Below are positions 8,899 through 17,849 of a DNA stretch of 64,000 bases, in pieces. The position numbers and the translations under genes are program-made. Under the pieces are notes generated by a model that saw only the letters and a list, made by a program, of their open reading frames with translations, had not been told where the DNA came from and did not search any database. Each line of letters begins with the position of its first letter. Positions within the stretch are counted from its first letter, which is position 1. The stretch is from Algibacter pectinivorans (GTDB lineage Bacteria; Bacteroidota; Bacteroidia; Flavobacteriales; Flavobacteriaceae): contig NZ_FOMI01000003.1 in assembly GCF_900112595.1 (NCBI RefSeq), forward strand, positions 372,001 through 436,000, read 5' to 3'.

Positions 8899-10149
8899 TT
8901 ACCAATATCTTACACATTTGTAGTGAGTAGATTCCACAAATTCACAAAGTTCTCCACCTTTACTACTTTTTCCACTAACAACATTAAATACACCTCTATA
9001 ATAACCAGGACCAATTTTAGTATCGCAATTAGTTCTAATTTTAGTGTAGTAACAGTTGTTAATATAAATGTAAATGTATTTACCAAATGTTCCATCACGG
9101 TTAGTACCAGAAATATTTATAACTTCACCTGGTTGAACACTTCTATTACAATATACTCTTTTTCCGTAACGCGTACCTTCATATCTTTGAACGATATCTA
9201 CTTTTTTGGCTCTGTGCCAATCAAATTCTAATTCTAATTGTGTTACCTCACCTTCACAGTCGCTACAAACTTCTTCTTTTTCAGGAACGTCTACAGAAAT
9301 AATAAGAGATTGTTGAACCGTAGAAGCTAATACTACAGCAACTTTTTGTCCACACTCAGGCACAAAATTTTCTTGTCCTTCTGCAAGAGCAACTATTTCT
9401 AAACCTAAACTTTCGTTATAAGTTTTGTCGTTATCCCATTGGTTAATTGGGTTACAAGATAGATAATCACAGTCGTTTGTACAGTTATTTCCTGTACCTT
9501 CAATTAGTTCCCAAATAGCCCACTGTACGTGACCAAAGGTGTACGTTCCTCCTAATGGACTTTCAGTACCAATTATATCTTGATTTAAGATATAATTAAT
9601 TTTTCCAAAAACATCAGCGTTTTCAAATAAAGGAACACCAGGGCTTTGTTCTAACCCACTTAAAGTTTCATCGTAACTAGAATAAACATCAAAAGTGTAA
9701 GTAGATATGTCTATAAAACCTTCTAAGTCGATACAATAAGCATCGTAATCTAGTCCAGCTAAAGGACCTTCTGTAATATCCAATCCAATAAAAGCTCCTC
9801 CTGTAGGACTACATTCAGGATCTTTAGTTGTAACGGTTACCGTTTCAGGTAAACTCAATTTAAGTGCATCTAAATCAGCCTCACATTTAGATGAACCTTC
9901 AGAATAAGAATTACTAGCTAAAGAAAAAGAAAGATCTTGAGCAGGCATGTCAGTAGAAAGATCATTGTTTAAAACAAAAGTTTCGTCTTCCTCGCCATCA
10001 GATACTAAAATTTCATCTTCTTGAGCTAATTCATTTTCCATAACTTCTTCTTCAGAAAGAGCAGAAGTATCTTCGGTTACTGTCTCATTTTGACAGGAAG
10101 CAAATACTACAAGCATTGCTAATAAAAATAATTTAGTAAGATTTTTCAT
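8899..10149 (-). CDS. Lipoprotein with apparent thioester (TED/TQXA) domain and C-terminal beta-sandwich
   Basis: 416 residues. A lipoprotein signal ends FASC (lipid Cys19) and is followed by a long acidic linker (about 25-80) rich in Glu and Asp. The middle region has the two blocks of a Cys-Gln thioester domain, AYCIDL (Cys139) and HVQWAIWELIEG (Gln209), as in Gram-positive adhesins that bind host surfaces covalently. Several Cys pairs (NNCTNDC, CSDC) suggest disulfides. The last 115 residues (from about 301) carry QPGEVINISGTNRDGTFGK and TNCDTKIGPGYYRGVFNVVSG, resembling a small beta-sandwich (DUF7467-like, from memory). The acidic lipoprotein linker suggests surface exposure. It stands alone between terminators and the divergent ybaB region. 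The adhesin role is inference. Confidence 0.75.
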   Translation of the reverse strand: MKNLTKLFLLAMLVVFASCQNETVTEDTSALSEEEVMENELAQEDEILVSDGEEDETFVLNNDLSTDMPAQDLSFSLASNSYSEGSSKCEADLDALKLSLPETVTVTTKDPECSPTGGAFIGLDITEGPLAGLDYDAYCIDLEGFIDISTYTFDVYSSYDETLSGLEQSPGVPLFENADVFGKINYILNQDIIGTESPLGGTYTFGHVQWAIWELIEGTGNNCTNDCDYLSCNPINQWDNDKTYNESLGLEIVALAEGQENFVPECGQKVAVVLASTVQQSLIISVDVPEKEEVCSDCEGEVTQLELEFDWHRAKKVDIVQRYEGTRYGKRVYCNRSVQPGEVINISGTNRDGTFGKYIYIYINNCYYTKIRTNCDTKIGPGYYRGVFNVVSGKSSKGGELCEFVESTHYKCVRYW

Positions 10150-10181
10150 AATATAATATTAGTTTTTACAATTTACACCTA

Positions 10182-10189
10182 CAAAGATA
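10182..10189 (-). promoter_or_regulatory. Candidate -7 box TATCTTTG for the thioester-domain lipoprotein
   Basis: Exact TAnnTTTG match on the minus strand, 33 nt before the ATG. No good TTG at -33 was found. Confidence 0.45.
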
Positions 10190-10395
10190 TTAGAAGTATA
10201 TATTGTTATCCGCTTTTTTAGATTAAGTACCAAACTATTAGTTTTATGAATTTTTATTTACATGTAATCGGTTTTATTAGCCTTTCATAAGATGTTTTAA
10301 CTTAAAATTATGAAATTAAGTGTGATTTTATTATGAATTTAAAGTTTCTAAGCCGGTAAAATTACTTTTATTTAATAAATAAGATGCTAGTTAAT

Positions 10396-10719
10396 TTATT
10401 TATAAATGTCCATACCTGGTATATTAGGCATGCCTTCTTTAGCCACAGCGGCTAATTCGCTCTCATTAATTTGAGTTGCTTTTGTTATAGCTTTATTTAA
10501 AGTTAATATAAGGTAGTCTTCTAATTGCTCCTTATCTTCAAGTAATTCATTATCAATTTCAATAGATTTTATTGTTCTATTCGCCGTTAAAGTTACTTTA
10601 AGCTTATTATCACTACTAGATTCATCAACTAAAACCGTATCTAAACGTTTTTTAGTAGCTTCTACTTTTGCCTGGGTTTCTTTTAGTTTACCCATCATAT
10701 TCATCATATCTCCAAACAT
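10396..10719 (-). CDS. YbaB/EbfC-family nucleoid-associated protein
   Basis: A 107-residue small DNA-binding protein. It has the family layout: a Met-rich start ([16 protein letters not shown]), a helix, a beta-hairpin region ([18 protein letters not shown]) and a C-terminal helix ending EGMPNIPGM. YbaB homologues form dimers that bind DNA without strong sequence preference. The usual partners dnaX and recR are not adjacent here. The gene is transcribed divergently from the oligopeptidase, with facing promoter boxes in between. Confidence 0.9.
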   Translation of the reverse strand: MFGDMMNMMGKLKETQAKVEATKKRLDTVLVDESSSDNKLKVTLTANRTIKSIEIDNELLEDKEQLEDYLILTLNKAITKATQINESELAAVAKEGMPNIPGMDIYK

Positions 10720-10745
10720 AATTTTATATATTAATTATTTTAATA

Positions 10746-10753
10746 CAAAGCTA
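10746..10753 (-). promoter_or_regulatory. Candidate -7 box TAGCTTTG for ybaB
   Basis: TAnnTTTG match 27 nt upstream of the ybaB start on the minus strand. Confidence 0.45.
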
Positions 10754-10764
10754 TTTAAATTTTC

Positions 10765-10772
10765 TATTTTTG
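10765..10772 (+). promoter_or_regulatory. Candidate -7 box TATTTTTG for the S9 peptidase
   Basis: TAnnTTTG match 34 nt before the TTG start. With the box at 10746-10753 it makes a compact divergent promoter pair. Confidence 0.45.
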
Positions 10773-10805
10773 GAAGCTTAAAATTTATGAATTAATACCA
10801 TTTAA

Positions 10806-12866
10806 TTGAAAAATACACATCAATTTCCAATTGCAAAAAAAATAGCAAAAGAATTAACAATTCACAAAGATACTCGAATTGATAATTATTATTGGCTTAA
10901 CGATAGAGAGAACCCTGAGGTTATTGAATATCTTAATGCAGAAAATGCATATACAAAAGCTGTACTAAAGCATACGGAAGATTTTCAGAAGAGTTTGTTT
11001 GAAGAAATGAAAGCTCGAATTAAAGAGGATGATACGTCTGTACCTTATAAGCTAAATGGGTATTGGTATTTAACCAAATATGAAACAGGTAAAGATTATC
11101 CTATTTACGTACGTAAAAAAGAAACTTTAGAGGCAGAGGAGGAGTTGTTGTTTGATTGTAATGTTATGGCAAAGGACTTTTCTTATTTTAATTTAGGTGG
11201 TATTTCAATTAGTCCAGACAATAAATTAGCAGCTTTTTCTACCGATACTGTTAGCCGACGCCAATATACTATTCAGATAAAAAATTTAATTACAGGTGAG
11301 ATTTATTCGGATAAAATAGTAAACACGACAGGCAGTGCTACTTGGGCAAATGATAATAAAACCTTGTTTTATGCCATGAAAGATGAAGTAACTTTGCGAT
11401 CCCATAAAATTTATAAACATAAGTTACACGCTAAAAACCAGTCAGACGAAGTTGTTTTTCATGAGAAAGACGAAACGTTTAACACCTTTATATATAAAAC
11501 AAAATCAAAAAATTATTTAATTATAGGGTCTTCAAGTACATTATCTTCAGAGTATCGTTTTTTAAATGCAGATAATCCAGATGGCGATTTTAAAATTTTT
11601 CAAAAACGTACAAAAGATTTAGAATATAATATAGCGCACTACAAGGATAGTTTTTATATTATTTCTAACATAGATAATGCCACAAATTTCAAGGTTTCTA
11701 TTTGTAACGAAACCAATACGGGTAAGGCGTTCTGGAAAGATGTTATTCCGCATAGAAAATCTGTTTTAATTGAAGATATTGAAATTTTTAAAGATTATTT
11801 AGTTGTTAATGAACGTGAAAACGGACTTAACAAAATAAGAATAATGAGTTGGGATAAAAAGGAAGACTATTATTTACCTTTTAATTCAGAAACCTATACT
11901 ACATATATTGGTAATAATCCCGATTTTGATAACGAGTTATTACGCTATGGGTATAACGCTTTGGATACTCCAGGGTCGGTTATAGATTATAACTTAAAAA
12001 CAAAACAAAGCGAAGTTAAAAAAGAGCAGGAAATACTTGGCGGCACATTTAAAAAAGAAAACTATGAGTCTAAGCGGATTTGGGCAACCGCGTCCGATGG
12101 TGTAAAAATACCTATATCATTGGTATATAAAAAAGGAATAGAGCTAGATGGTACTAACCCTGTTTTACAATACGCATACGGGTCTTATGGCTCAACAATT
12201 GATCCCTCATTTTCAAGTGTTCGATTAAGTTTGTTAGATCGCGGTTTTATCTATGCCATTTCGCATATTAGAGGAGGTGAGTATTTGGGGCGCGAATGGT
12301 ATGAAAACGGAAAACTGCTCAACAAAAAAAATACATTTACAGATTTTATAGACTGTTCTAAGTTTCTAATTGAGCAAAACTACACATCAAACAAACATTT
12401 ATATGCTTACGGAGGTTCGGCGGGTGGTTTGTTAATGGGAAGTATTATTAATATGAATCCAGAACTGTATAATGGTGTATTGGCCGCTGTACCATTTGTA
12501 GATGTGGTAACTACAATGCTAGATGATTCTATTCCTTTAACAACAGGTGAGTATGATGAATGGGGTAACCCTAATCATCCTGAGTACTATAGCTATATGA
12601 AGTCGTATTCGCCTTATGATAATGTTGAAGCTAAAGCATATCCTAATATGCTTGTTACAACTGGTTTACACGATTCTCAAGTGCAATATTGGGAGCCCGC
12701 AAAATGGGTAGCTAAATTAAGAGAGCTAAAAACAGACTCTAACAAATTGTTATTTCATATCGATATGGACTCTGGTCATGGAGGTGCATCTGGTCGTTTT
12801 GAAAGCCTAAAAGAATTAGCCCTAGAGTATGCGTTTTTACTAGATTTAGAAGGTATTTATGGATAA
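10806..12866 (+). CDS. Oligopeptidase B / prolyl oligopeptidase family (S9A) serine peptidase
   Basis: A 686-residue cytoplasmic peptidase that cuts short peptides, in oligopeptidase B after basic residues. The N-terminal FPIAKKIAKELTIHKDTRIDNYYWL is the typical S9A entry. A seven-bladed propeller fills the middle, and the catalytic domain has the nucleophile in YGGSAGGLLMG, an Asp in TGLHDSQVQYWEPAKW and a His in DMDSGHGGASGR. The start is a TTG; the only nearby ATG (10787) runs into a stop after two codons, and the next in-frame Met would remove conserved N-terminal sequence. No signal peptide is present. A tight 73-nt gap with its own promoter box separates it from the next gene. Confidence 0.9.
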   Translation: MKNTHQFPIAKKIAKELTIHKDTRIDNYYWLNDRENPEVIEYLNAENAYTKAVLKHTEDFQKSLFEEMKARIKEDDTSVPYKLNGYWYLTKYETGKDYPIYVRKKETLEAEEELLFDCNVMAKDFSYFNLGGISISPDNKLAAFSTDTVSRRQYTIQIKNLITGEIYSDKIVNTTGSATWANDNKTLFYAMKDEVTLRSHKIYKHKLHAKNQSDEVVFHEKDETFNTFIYKTKSKNYLIIGSSSTLSSEYRFLNADNPDGDFKIFQKRTKDLEYNIAHYKDSFYIISNIDNATNFKVSICNETNTGKAFWKDVIPHRKSVLIEDIEIFKDYLVVNERENGLNKIRIMSWDKKEDYYLPFNSETYTTYIGNNPDFDNELLRYGYNALDTPGSVIDYNLKTKQSEVKKEQEILGGTFKKENYESKRIWATASDGVKIPISLVYKKGIELDGTNPVLQYAYGSYGSTIDPSFSSVRLSLLDRGFIYAISHIRGGEYLGREWYENGKLLNKKNTFTDFIDCSKFLIEQNYTSNKHLYAYGGSAGGLLMGSIINMNPELYNGVLAAVPFVDVVTTMLDDSIPLTTGEYDEWGNPNHPEYYSYMKSYSPYDNVEAKAYPNMLVTTGLHDSQVQYWEPAKWVAKLRELKTDSNKLLFHIDMDSGHGGASGRFESLKELALEYAFLLDLEGIYG

Positions 12867-12881
12867 TAAAAAAAAAAGTTT

Positions 12882-12889
12882 TATTTTTG
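12882..12889 (+). promoter_or_regulatory. Candidate -7 box TATTTTTG for the cysteine-synthase-like gene
   Basis: TAnnTTTG match 51 nt upstream of the ATG at 12940, inside the short intergenic gap. Confidence 0.4.
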
Positions 12890-12939
12890 TCCGGTTTAAA
12901 TTATGATTAAGACATAATTATGATTTATAAAAAGCTTAT

Positions 12940-13980
12940 ATGAAAAACAGAAATCAAGTATTTGATAATGTATTAGATTTAATAGGCAATACGCCGCTTG
13001 TTAAACTTAATAGAATAGCTTCCAAGTTTAAAGGTAACTTTTATGCGAAAGTAGAATCTTTTAACCCAGGACACTCATCTAAAGACAGAATAGCACTTTA
13101 TATTATAGAAGAAGCCGAAAGAAAAGGCATTTTATCTCCTGGCGATACCATTATAGAAACTACCTCAGGTAATACAGGGTTTAGTATAGCCATGGTAAGT
13201 ATCATTAAAGGGTACGATTGTGTTTTAGCAGTAAGTTCTAAATCGTCGCCAGACAAAATAGATATGCTAAAAACAATGGGAGCAAAGGTATATGTTTGCC
13301 CTGCTCATGTAAGTGCAGACGATCCTAGATCGTATTACGAAGTTGCAAAACGATTACATAGCGAGATTAAAGGGTCGGTTTATATTAACCAATATTTTAA
13401 TCAATTAAATATTGATGCGCATTATAGATCTACAGGTCCAGAAATTTGGAATCAAACCGAAGGTAAAATAACGCATTTAATAGCTTGTAGTGGTACAGGT
13501 GGTACTATTTCTGGCACAGGTAGGTATTTAAAAGAGCAAAACCCAGATATTAAAATTATAGGTGTAGACGCTTATGGTTCGGTTTTAAAAAAGTATCATG
13601 AGACTAGAGAGTTCGACCAAAAAGAAATTTATCCATATAGAATAGAAGGATTGGGGAAAAATTTAATTCCTTCTGCAACAGATTTTGATATTATAGATGA
13701 GTTTATAAAAGTAACAGACGAAGATAGTGCACACACAGCCAGATTAATTGCAAAAAGGGAAGGTATGTTTGTAGGTTATACTTCTGGAGCAGCTACTCAG
13801 GCACTTATGCAACTAGGAGATGAAGGCATATTTAAAAAAGACGATTATGTAGTTGTAGTTTATCCAGATCATGGTGCGCGCTATATGAGCAAAGTGTACA
13901 GTGATAAATGGATGAGCGATCAAGGTTTCTTTGATAGTGTAAATGAAGCCGCAGCAGAAAATATACAATACATTAAATAA
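12940..13980 (+). CDS. PLP-dependent cysteine-synthase-family enzyme, candidate cysteate synthase (CapA-like)
   Basis: 346 residues of fold-type II PLP enzyme. The internal-aldimine Lys48 lies in NPGHSSKDR, the TSGNTG substrate loop is at 75-80, and [11 protein letters not shown] grips the phosphate. There is no C-terminal CBS-domain pair. Cysteine synthases and cystathionine beta-synthases share these motifs, so the fold alone does not give the substrate. Context does: the next gene is an AONS/SPT-like acyltransferase, the same pairing as capnine synthesis in Capnocytophaga, where CapA makes L-cysteate from O-phosphoserine and sulfite. The cysteate role is inference from that pairing. A hairpin follows the stop, and the downstream gene has its own promoter box. 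Confidence 0.7.
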   Translation: MKNRNQVFDNVLDLIGNTPLVKLNRIASKFKGNFYAKVESFNPGHSSKDRIALYIIEEAERKGILSPGDTIIETTSGNTGFSIAMVSIIKGYDCVLAVSSKSSPDKIDMLKTMGAKVYVCPAHVSADDPRSYYEVAKRLHSEIKGSVYINQYFNQLNIDAHYRSTGPEIWNQTEGKITHLIACSGTGGTISGTGRYLKEQNPDIKIIGVDAYGSVLKKYHETREFDQKEIYPYRIEGLGKNLIPSATDFDIIDEFIKVTDEDSAHTARLIAKREGMFVGYTSGAATQALMQLGDEGIFKKDDYVVVVYPDHGARYMSKVYSDKWMSDQGFFDSVNEAAAENIQYIK

Positions 13981-13994
13981 CAAAATTTTAAGTT

Positions 13995-14046
13995 AAAAAA
14001 AGAGGTGATATTTTACTAAAGTGGTAAAATGTTACCTTTTTTTTGT
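13995..14046 (+). terminator. Hairpin terminator after the cysteine-synthase-like gene
   Basis: An A-tract, then a stem with arms AGGTGATATTTTAC and GTAAAATGTTACCT (one internal mismatch region), and a long T-tract. Confidence 0.75.
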
Positions 14047-14095
14047 TTTGTTAATAATTGAGCGTTAAAAATTATGTTCAAACCATATAAATATT

Positions 14096-14103
14096 TAATT
14101 TTG
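14096..14103 (+). promoter_or_regulatory. Candidate -7 box TAATTTTG for the SPT-like gene
   Basis: TAnnTTTG match downstream of the terminator. Transcription from here would give a leader of about 115 nt before the ATG at 14225, in which no recognised riboswitch was seen. Confidence 0.45.
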
Positions 14104-14224
14104 CAGTCACTAACTAAATACTAAAAGCTTCTTTAATTTTGAGCATTTCTTGTTTAACTCGGTTTAAAAAGTATTAACTAGTTGCGGTTACGTCTCAATT
14201 TTAATAGCAATATCATAATAATAA

Positions 14225-15484
14225 ATGAAAGATTTATTCGAAAAAATTTACAAAGACAAAGGACCATTGGGTAAATGGGCATCACAAGCAGAAGGTTACT
14301 TTGTGTTTCCTAAGTTAGAAGGAGAAATTTCTAACCGTATGAAATTTCAAGGAAAAGATGTTATTACCTGGAGTATAAATGATTACCTAGGTCTAGCGAA
14401 CCACCCTGAAGTACGTAAGGTGGATGCTGAAGCAGCTGCCGAATATGGGTCTGCATACCCAATGGGAGCTAGAATGATGTCTGGGCACACCGATTTACAT
14501 GAAAAACTTCAAAATGAATTAGCATCATTTGTTAGTAAGGAAGCAGCTTATCTTTTAAATTTTGGTTACCAAGGTATGGTGTCTACTATAGACGCATTGG
14601 TGGCAAAGGATGATATTATTGTTTACGATGTTGATGCACATGCATGTATTATTGATGGTGTTCGTTTACACATGGGAAAACGTTTTACCTATAAGCACAA
14701 TGATGTTGAAAGTTTAGAAAAAAACTTAGAGCGTGCTACTAAAATGGCAGAACAAACAGGTGGAGGAATTCTTGTAATCTCTGAAGGTGTTTTTGGAATG
14801 CGAGGTGAGCAAGGGCGTTTAAAAGAAATAGTAGCACTTAAAAAGAAATTTAATTTCAGATTATTTGTTGATGATGCGCATGGTTTCGGAACCTTAGGGG
14901 CAACTGGCGCTGGTGCAGGAGAAGAGCAAGGTGTTCAAGATGATATTGATGTTTATTTCGCAACTTTTGCTAAATCTTTGGCAAGTACAGGAGCTTTTAT
15001 AGCAGGAGATCAAGAAATAATTGACTACCTAAAATATAATTTGCGTTCTCAAATGTTTGCAAAATCTTTGCAAATGCAATTAGTGGTTGGTGCACTTAAG
15101 CGTTTAGAAATGCTTAAAACCATGCCAGAATTGAAAAACAAATTATGGGAGAATGTTAACGCATTACAATCTGGATTAAAAGAGCGTGGTTTCGATATTG
15201 GTACTACTCAAAGTTGTGTTACACCAGTATACTTAAAAGGAAGTATTCCTGAAGCTATGGCTTTAGTAAGAGATTTGCGTGAAAATTATGGAATATTTTG
15301 TTCTATAGTGGTTTACCCAGTTATACCTAAAGGTTTAATTTTACTTAGATTAATACCTACTGCAACACATACCTTAGAGGATGTTTCTGAGACTTTAGAT
15401 GCTTTTGATGCGATTAGAGATCGTTTAGAAAACGGAACATATAAGCGTTTATCTGCAGCCTTAATTGCTGCAATGGGCGAATAG
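14225..15484 (+). CDS. AONS/serine palmitoyltransferase-like PLP enzyme, candidate cysteate C-acyltransferase (CapB-like)
   Basis: A 419-residue alpha-oxoamine synthase that joins an amino acid and a fatty acyl thioester with loss of CO2. The family blocks are present: WSINDYLGLANHPEV, PMGARMMSGHTDLHEKLQ, the DDAHGFGTLG Asp-x-x-His that contacts the cofactor, and the PLP Lys in FATFAKSLASTGAF. It is soluble, with no membrane segment. In Bacteroidota, this branch makes either 3-ketosphinganine (from serine) or dehydrocapnine (from cysteate). The neighbouring cysteine-synthase-like enzyme favours the sulfonolipid product, which is found in outer membranes of gliding bacteria. It is not linked to other KBL or biotin genes. 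Product assignment is inference. Confidence 0.75.
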   Translation: MKDLFEKIYKDKGPLGKWASQAEGYFVFPKLEGEISNRMKFQGKDVITWSINDYLGLANHPEVRKVDAEAAAEYGSAYPMGARMMSGHTDLHEKLQNELASFVSKEAAYLLNFGYQGMVSTIDALVAKDDIIVYDVDAHACIIDGVRLHMGKRFTYKHNDVESLEKNLERATKMAEQTGGGILVISEGVFGMRGEQGRLKEIVALKKKFNFRLFVDDAHGFGTLGATGAGAGEEQGVQDDIDVYFATFAKSLASTGAFIAGDQEIIDYLKYNLRSQMFAKSLQMQLVVGALKRLEMLKTMPELKNKLWENVNALQSGLKERGFDIGTTQSCVTPVYLKGSIPEAMALVRDLRENYGIFCSIVVYPVIPKGLILLRLIPTATHTLEDVSETLDAFDAIRDRLENGTYKRLSAALIAAMGE

Positions 15485-15500
15485 GTTATTTACAAATATT

Positions 15501-15540
15501 AAAAAAAACGCCGATTCAAATTTGAATCGGCGTTTTTTTT
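15501..15540. terminator. Bidirectional terminator, 40-nt perfect palindrome
   Basis: Positions 15501-15520 are the exact reverse complement of 15521-15540: A8, then CGCCGATTCAAA and its mirror, then T8. It serves both the SPT-like gene and the convergent GNAT gene, whose stop codon overlaps the last bases. Confidence 0.92.
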
Positions 15541-16660
15541 ACGTTAGATTTTTTCTAAATGTTTTTCGTCGTTTATAAACTTCCGGCGAAAAGTGTTTCC
15601 ATATTTTATGGATGGCTTCATTATCTTCTAATTCTGGAGTTCTGTAACAGGTTTCAATACCTTTCGCTTTAAAGGTGTCATAATATTCATTAAATATCAC
15701 GGCATGAACTCCTTTGTTTTGGTAATCTGGATGGATGCCTATTAAGTAAAAAATAACATCTTTACTATGTTTTTTAGCTTTCAAAATATGCCTGAATCCA
15801 AAAGGGAATAATTTACCCTTCATTTTCTGTAAAGCCTTTGCAAAAGCGGGCATAACAATAGCAAAACCAATCATTTTATCATCTTTATCTACAATAAATT
15901 TGATGTATTCAGGATTTATAAAACTTATAAATTTCTTTTTGAAATAGGCTTTTTGCACCTCGTTAATTGCAACAAAAGAAGATAAGGATGCGTAGCTTTC
16001 ATTAAATAAATCGAACATTTTATCAGCATAAGGCATAACCTCTTCTGTGGTTGTTAAATTTAAAGCTTTTAGCTGGTAGCGTCGTTTAATTAAATCTTGG
16101 GCTTTTTTAAAAAACTCAGGCTTTACATTAGTAAAAGGGAATTTGCTTTCGGAGTATGATTTTTCAATCTCGTAACCGGCATCGCGATAATGCTTTGCGT
16201 AATAGGCATGGTTGTACCAGGTTACCATTGGAGCTATAGAATCAAAACCTTCTGTCATTACTCCAACTTTATCTAAATTAGAAAAACCTACTGGTCCTTC
16301 GGTAAACTCTAGGTTATAGCTTTTTCCTATTTTTTCTACTTCACTTAAAAGTGCTTTTGAAACTTCTGGATCGTCAATAAAATCAAACCACCCAAAGCGC
16401 ATTTTTTTTATGTTTTGCTCTTTAATTTCTAGCCAATTAACTATTGCTGCAATTCGACCTACTATTTCTCCGTTTTTGTAGGCTAAAAATAATTGCGCTT
16501 CGGCATCGTTAAAAACAGGGTTTTCTTTTTTGTCAAAGGTTTTTATTTCTTGGCTAATAATTGGAGGAACCCAGTATTTAGAGTCTTTATAAAGCTTAAA
16601 AGGGAACTTTACAAAAGCTTTTAAGTCCTTTTTGCTTTTTACTTCTTTAAGTGTTATCAT
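15539..16660 (-). CDS. GNAT-family N-acyltransferase, conserved next to SPT-like gene
   Basis: A 373-residue soluble protein with a GNAT core in its first 150 residues (SKYWVPPIISQEIKTF, AQLFLAYKNGEIVGRIAAIVN) and a second GNAT-like half (KMIGFAIVMPAF, FYLIGIHPDYQNKGVHAVIFNEYY, with the Q/R-x-x-G-x pyrophosphate loop as QNKGV). The convergent neighbour is the AONS/SPT-like gene, sharing one terminator. Bacterial ceramide synthases characterised in Caulobacter are reported to be GNAT-like, so an N-acyltransferase for capnine or sphinganine is a reasonable guess, but nothing in the sequence proves the acceptor. It is transcribed after the outer-membrane protein at 16687, 26 nt away. Confidence 0.7.
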   Translation of the reverse strand: MITLKEVKSKKDLKAFVKFPFKLYKDSKYWVPPIISQEIKTFDKKENPVFNDAEAQLFLAYKNGEIVGRIAAIVNWLEIKEQNIKKMRFGWFDFIDDPEVSKALLSEVEKIGKSYNLEFTEGPVGFSNLDKVGVMTEGFDSIAPMVTWYNHAYYAKHYRDAGYEIEKSYSESKFPFTNVKPEFFKKAQDLIKRRYQLKALNLTTTEEVMPYADKMFDLFNESYASLSSFVAINEVQKAYFKKKFISFINPEYIKFIVDKDDKMIGFAIVMPAFAKALQKMKGKLFPFGFRHILKAKKHSKDVIFYLIGIHPDYQNKGVHAVIFNEYYDTFKAKGIETCYRTPELEDNEAIHKIWKHFSPEVYKRRKTFRKNLT

Positions 16661-16686
16661 ATTTGTTGGTTAGCTATTAATGAGGT

Positions 16687-17706
16687 TTAATCATCAAAAT
16701 CTACGTCTTTCTTTTTGCGTTTGTTATTGTTTTCTGGATTTTCTACGTCTTTATTTTTGTTCTTGTTTTTCCCTTTTGCTTTTGGTAATTGGAACCCGTC
16801 TTGCTCATCTGCAGAATTAACATTGTCAATCTCTTTATCCTTATGGAAATCTAAGCGGTACGACGCTCCAAAATTAACGCCAAATACCGATGGTGTATCT
16901 TTAGTATTAAAAGTTACTGCCGTGTCTAATTGAAAGTTTTTAGACAGTAAGTAGGCGCCACCAAATCTAAAAAGGTTATCGGCATAAAAATCACTATGTA
17001 TGCCTTGGGTTTCTCCAAAAATAACCCATTTTGGGCTAAAGGAGTGCGTTAATGTTAATATGTATTGAAAATCAGATTGTTCTGTTCCTATCCTGTCTTT
17101 TATTAAATTCATTACAAATACCCATCCTCCAGAAAAATTATTTTGAGTTGCAATCATTATTTTAGGGCTAAAACCTTCAATGCCAGCGTAGGTATATGGA
17201 TTGGGGTTGGTGTCGTAATTTGCTCCTAAATAAACAGATACAGCAGGAATTAAAGATTTCCATTTAAATTGTCTGTTGGCTCTCCAGCTGTAAAGGTTTG
17301 GTTTGTCTTCTTCAGTGTTTTTGTAAGGATCATATAAAAGATATTTAGCACCTATGGCTAAAAACTTAAAATTTCCTCGATCTTCATCGGTGCTAAAATT
17401 AGAGGCAAAAGTTTTTGTGTCATTTTGGTAGGTGCCTTCAATATTTAATTCTAATTCTTCAAATAACAACCCATACCTAGCGGCAAAATCTACTCCAAAA
17501 CCAGAAACTTCATAGGCTGCTGCTGGTGTTCTTTCTTCTTTTATACTATAAGGTCCTATTTCTAGTTGAGCTACGTTGGTTCCTACAGAAAAAGCACTTC
17601 TGGATACTCCTGGTCTATTGGAGTTTATTACATCGGTATATTGGCAAAATGCCTGAGTGGTTATTAGGCATAGTAGAAAAAACAATTTAGATTTTATTGG
17701 GGTCAT
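16687..17706 (-). CDS. Outer-membrane beta-barrel protein, MetA-pathway phenol-degradation/transporter family
   Basis: 339 residues. A signal peptide (MTPIKSKLFFLLCLITTQAFC) is followed by INSNRPGVSRSAFSVGTNVAQLEIG, the usual start of this barrel family, then alternating aromatic strands to about residue 285. The family-like end of the barrel (GVNFGASYRLDF) is followed by an unusual 50-residue polar tail rich in Lys, Asn and Asp (KGKNKNKNK, KRKKKDVDFDD), probably periplasmic. The function of these barrels is poorly known; some are labelled transporters. It starts a two-gene unit with the GNAT gene and is divergent from DUF4834. A TATATTTG box lies 48 nt upstream of the start. Confidence 0.75.
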   Translation of the reverse strand: MTPIKSKLFFLLCLITTQAFCQYTDVINSNRPGVSRSAFSVGTNVAQLEIGPYSIKEERTPAAAYEVSGFGVDFAARYGLLFEELELNIEGTYQNDTKTFASNFSTDEDRGNFKFLAIGAKYLLYDPYKNTEEDKPNLYSWRANRQFKWKSLIPAVSVYLGANYDTNPNPYTYAGIEGFSPKIMIATQNNFSGGWVFVMNLIKDRIGTEQSDFQYILTLTHSFSPKWVIFGETQGIHSDFYADNLFRFGGAYLLSKNFQLDTAVTFNTKDTPSVFGVNFGASYRLDFHKDKEIDNVNSADEQDGFQLPKAKGKNKNKNKDVENPENNNKRKKKDVDFDD

Positions 17707-17753
17707 AATACTAAGGTTTAATTGTTTCTTTAATAAAATGTATTAAAGGTTTT

Positions 17754-17761
17754 CAAATATA
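17754..17761 (-). promoter_or_regulatory. Candidate -7 box TATATTTG for the barrel-protein gene
   Basis: TAnnTTTG match on the minus strand, 48 nt upstream of the ATG at 17706. Confidence 0.4.
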
Positions 17762-17815
17762 GATATTTTATGCTTTTTTTATCATTCTTGAGCCTTTTTT
17801 AAACGGATAGAATTG

Positions 17816-17823
17816 TATTTTTG
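17816..17823 (+). promoter_or_regulatory. Candidate -7 box TATTTTTG for DUF4834
   Basis: TAnnTTTG match 27 nt before the ATG. A TTG at 17788-17790 is 25 nt upstream, slightly beyond the usual spacing. Confidence 0.45.
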
Positions 17824-17849
17824 TTAAATTAAATCATAAAAGTAAAAAA

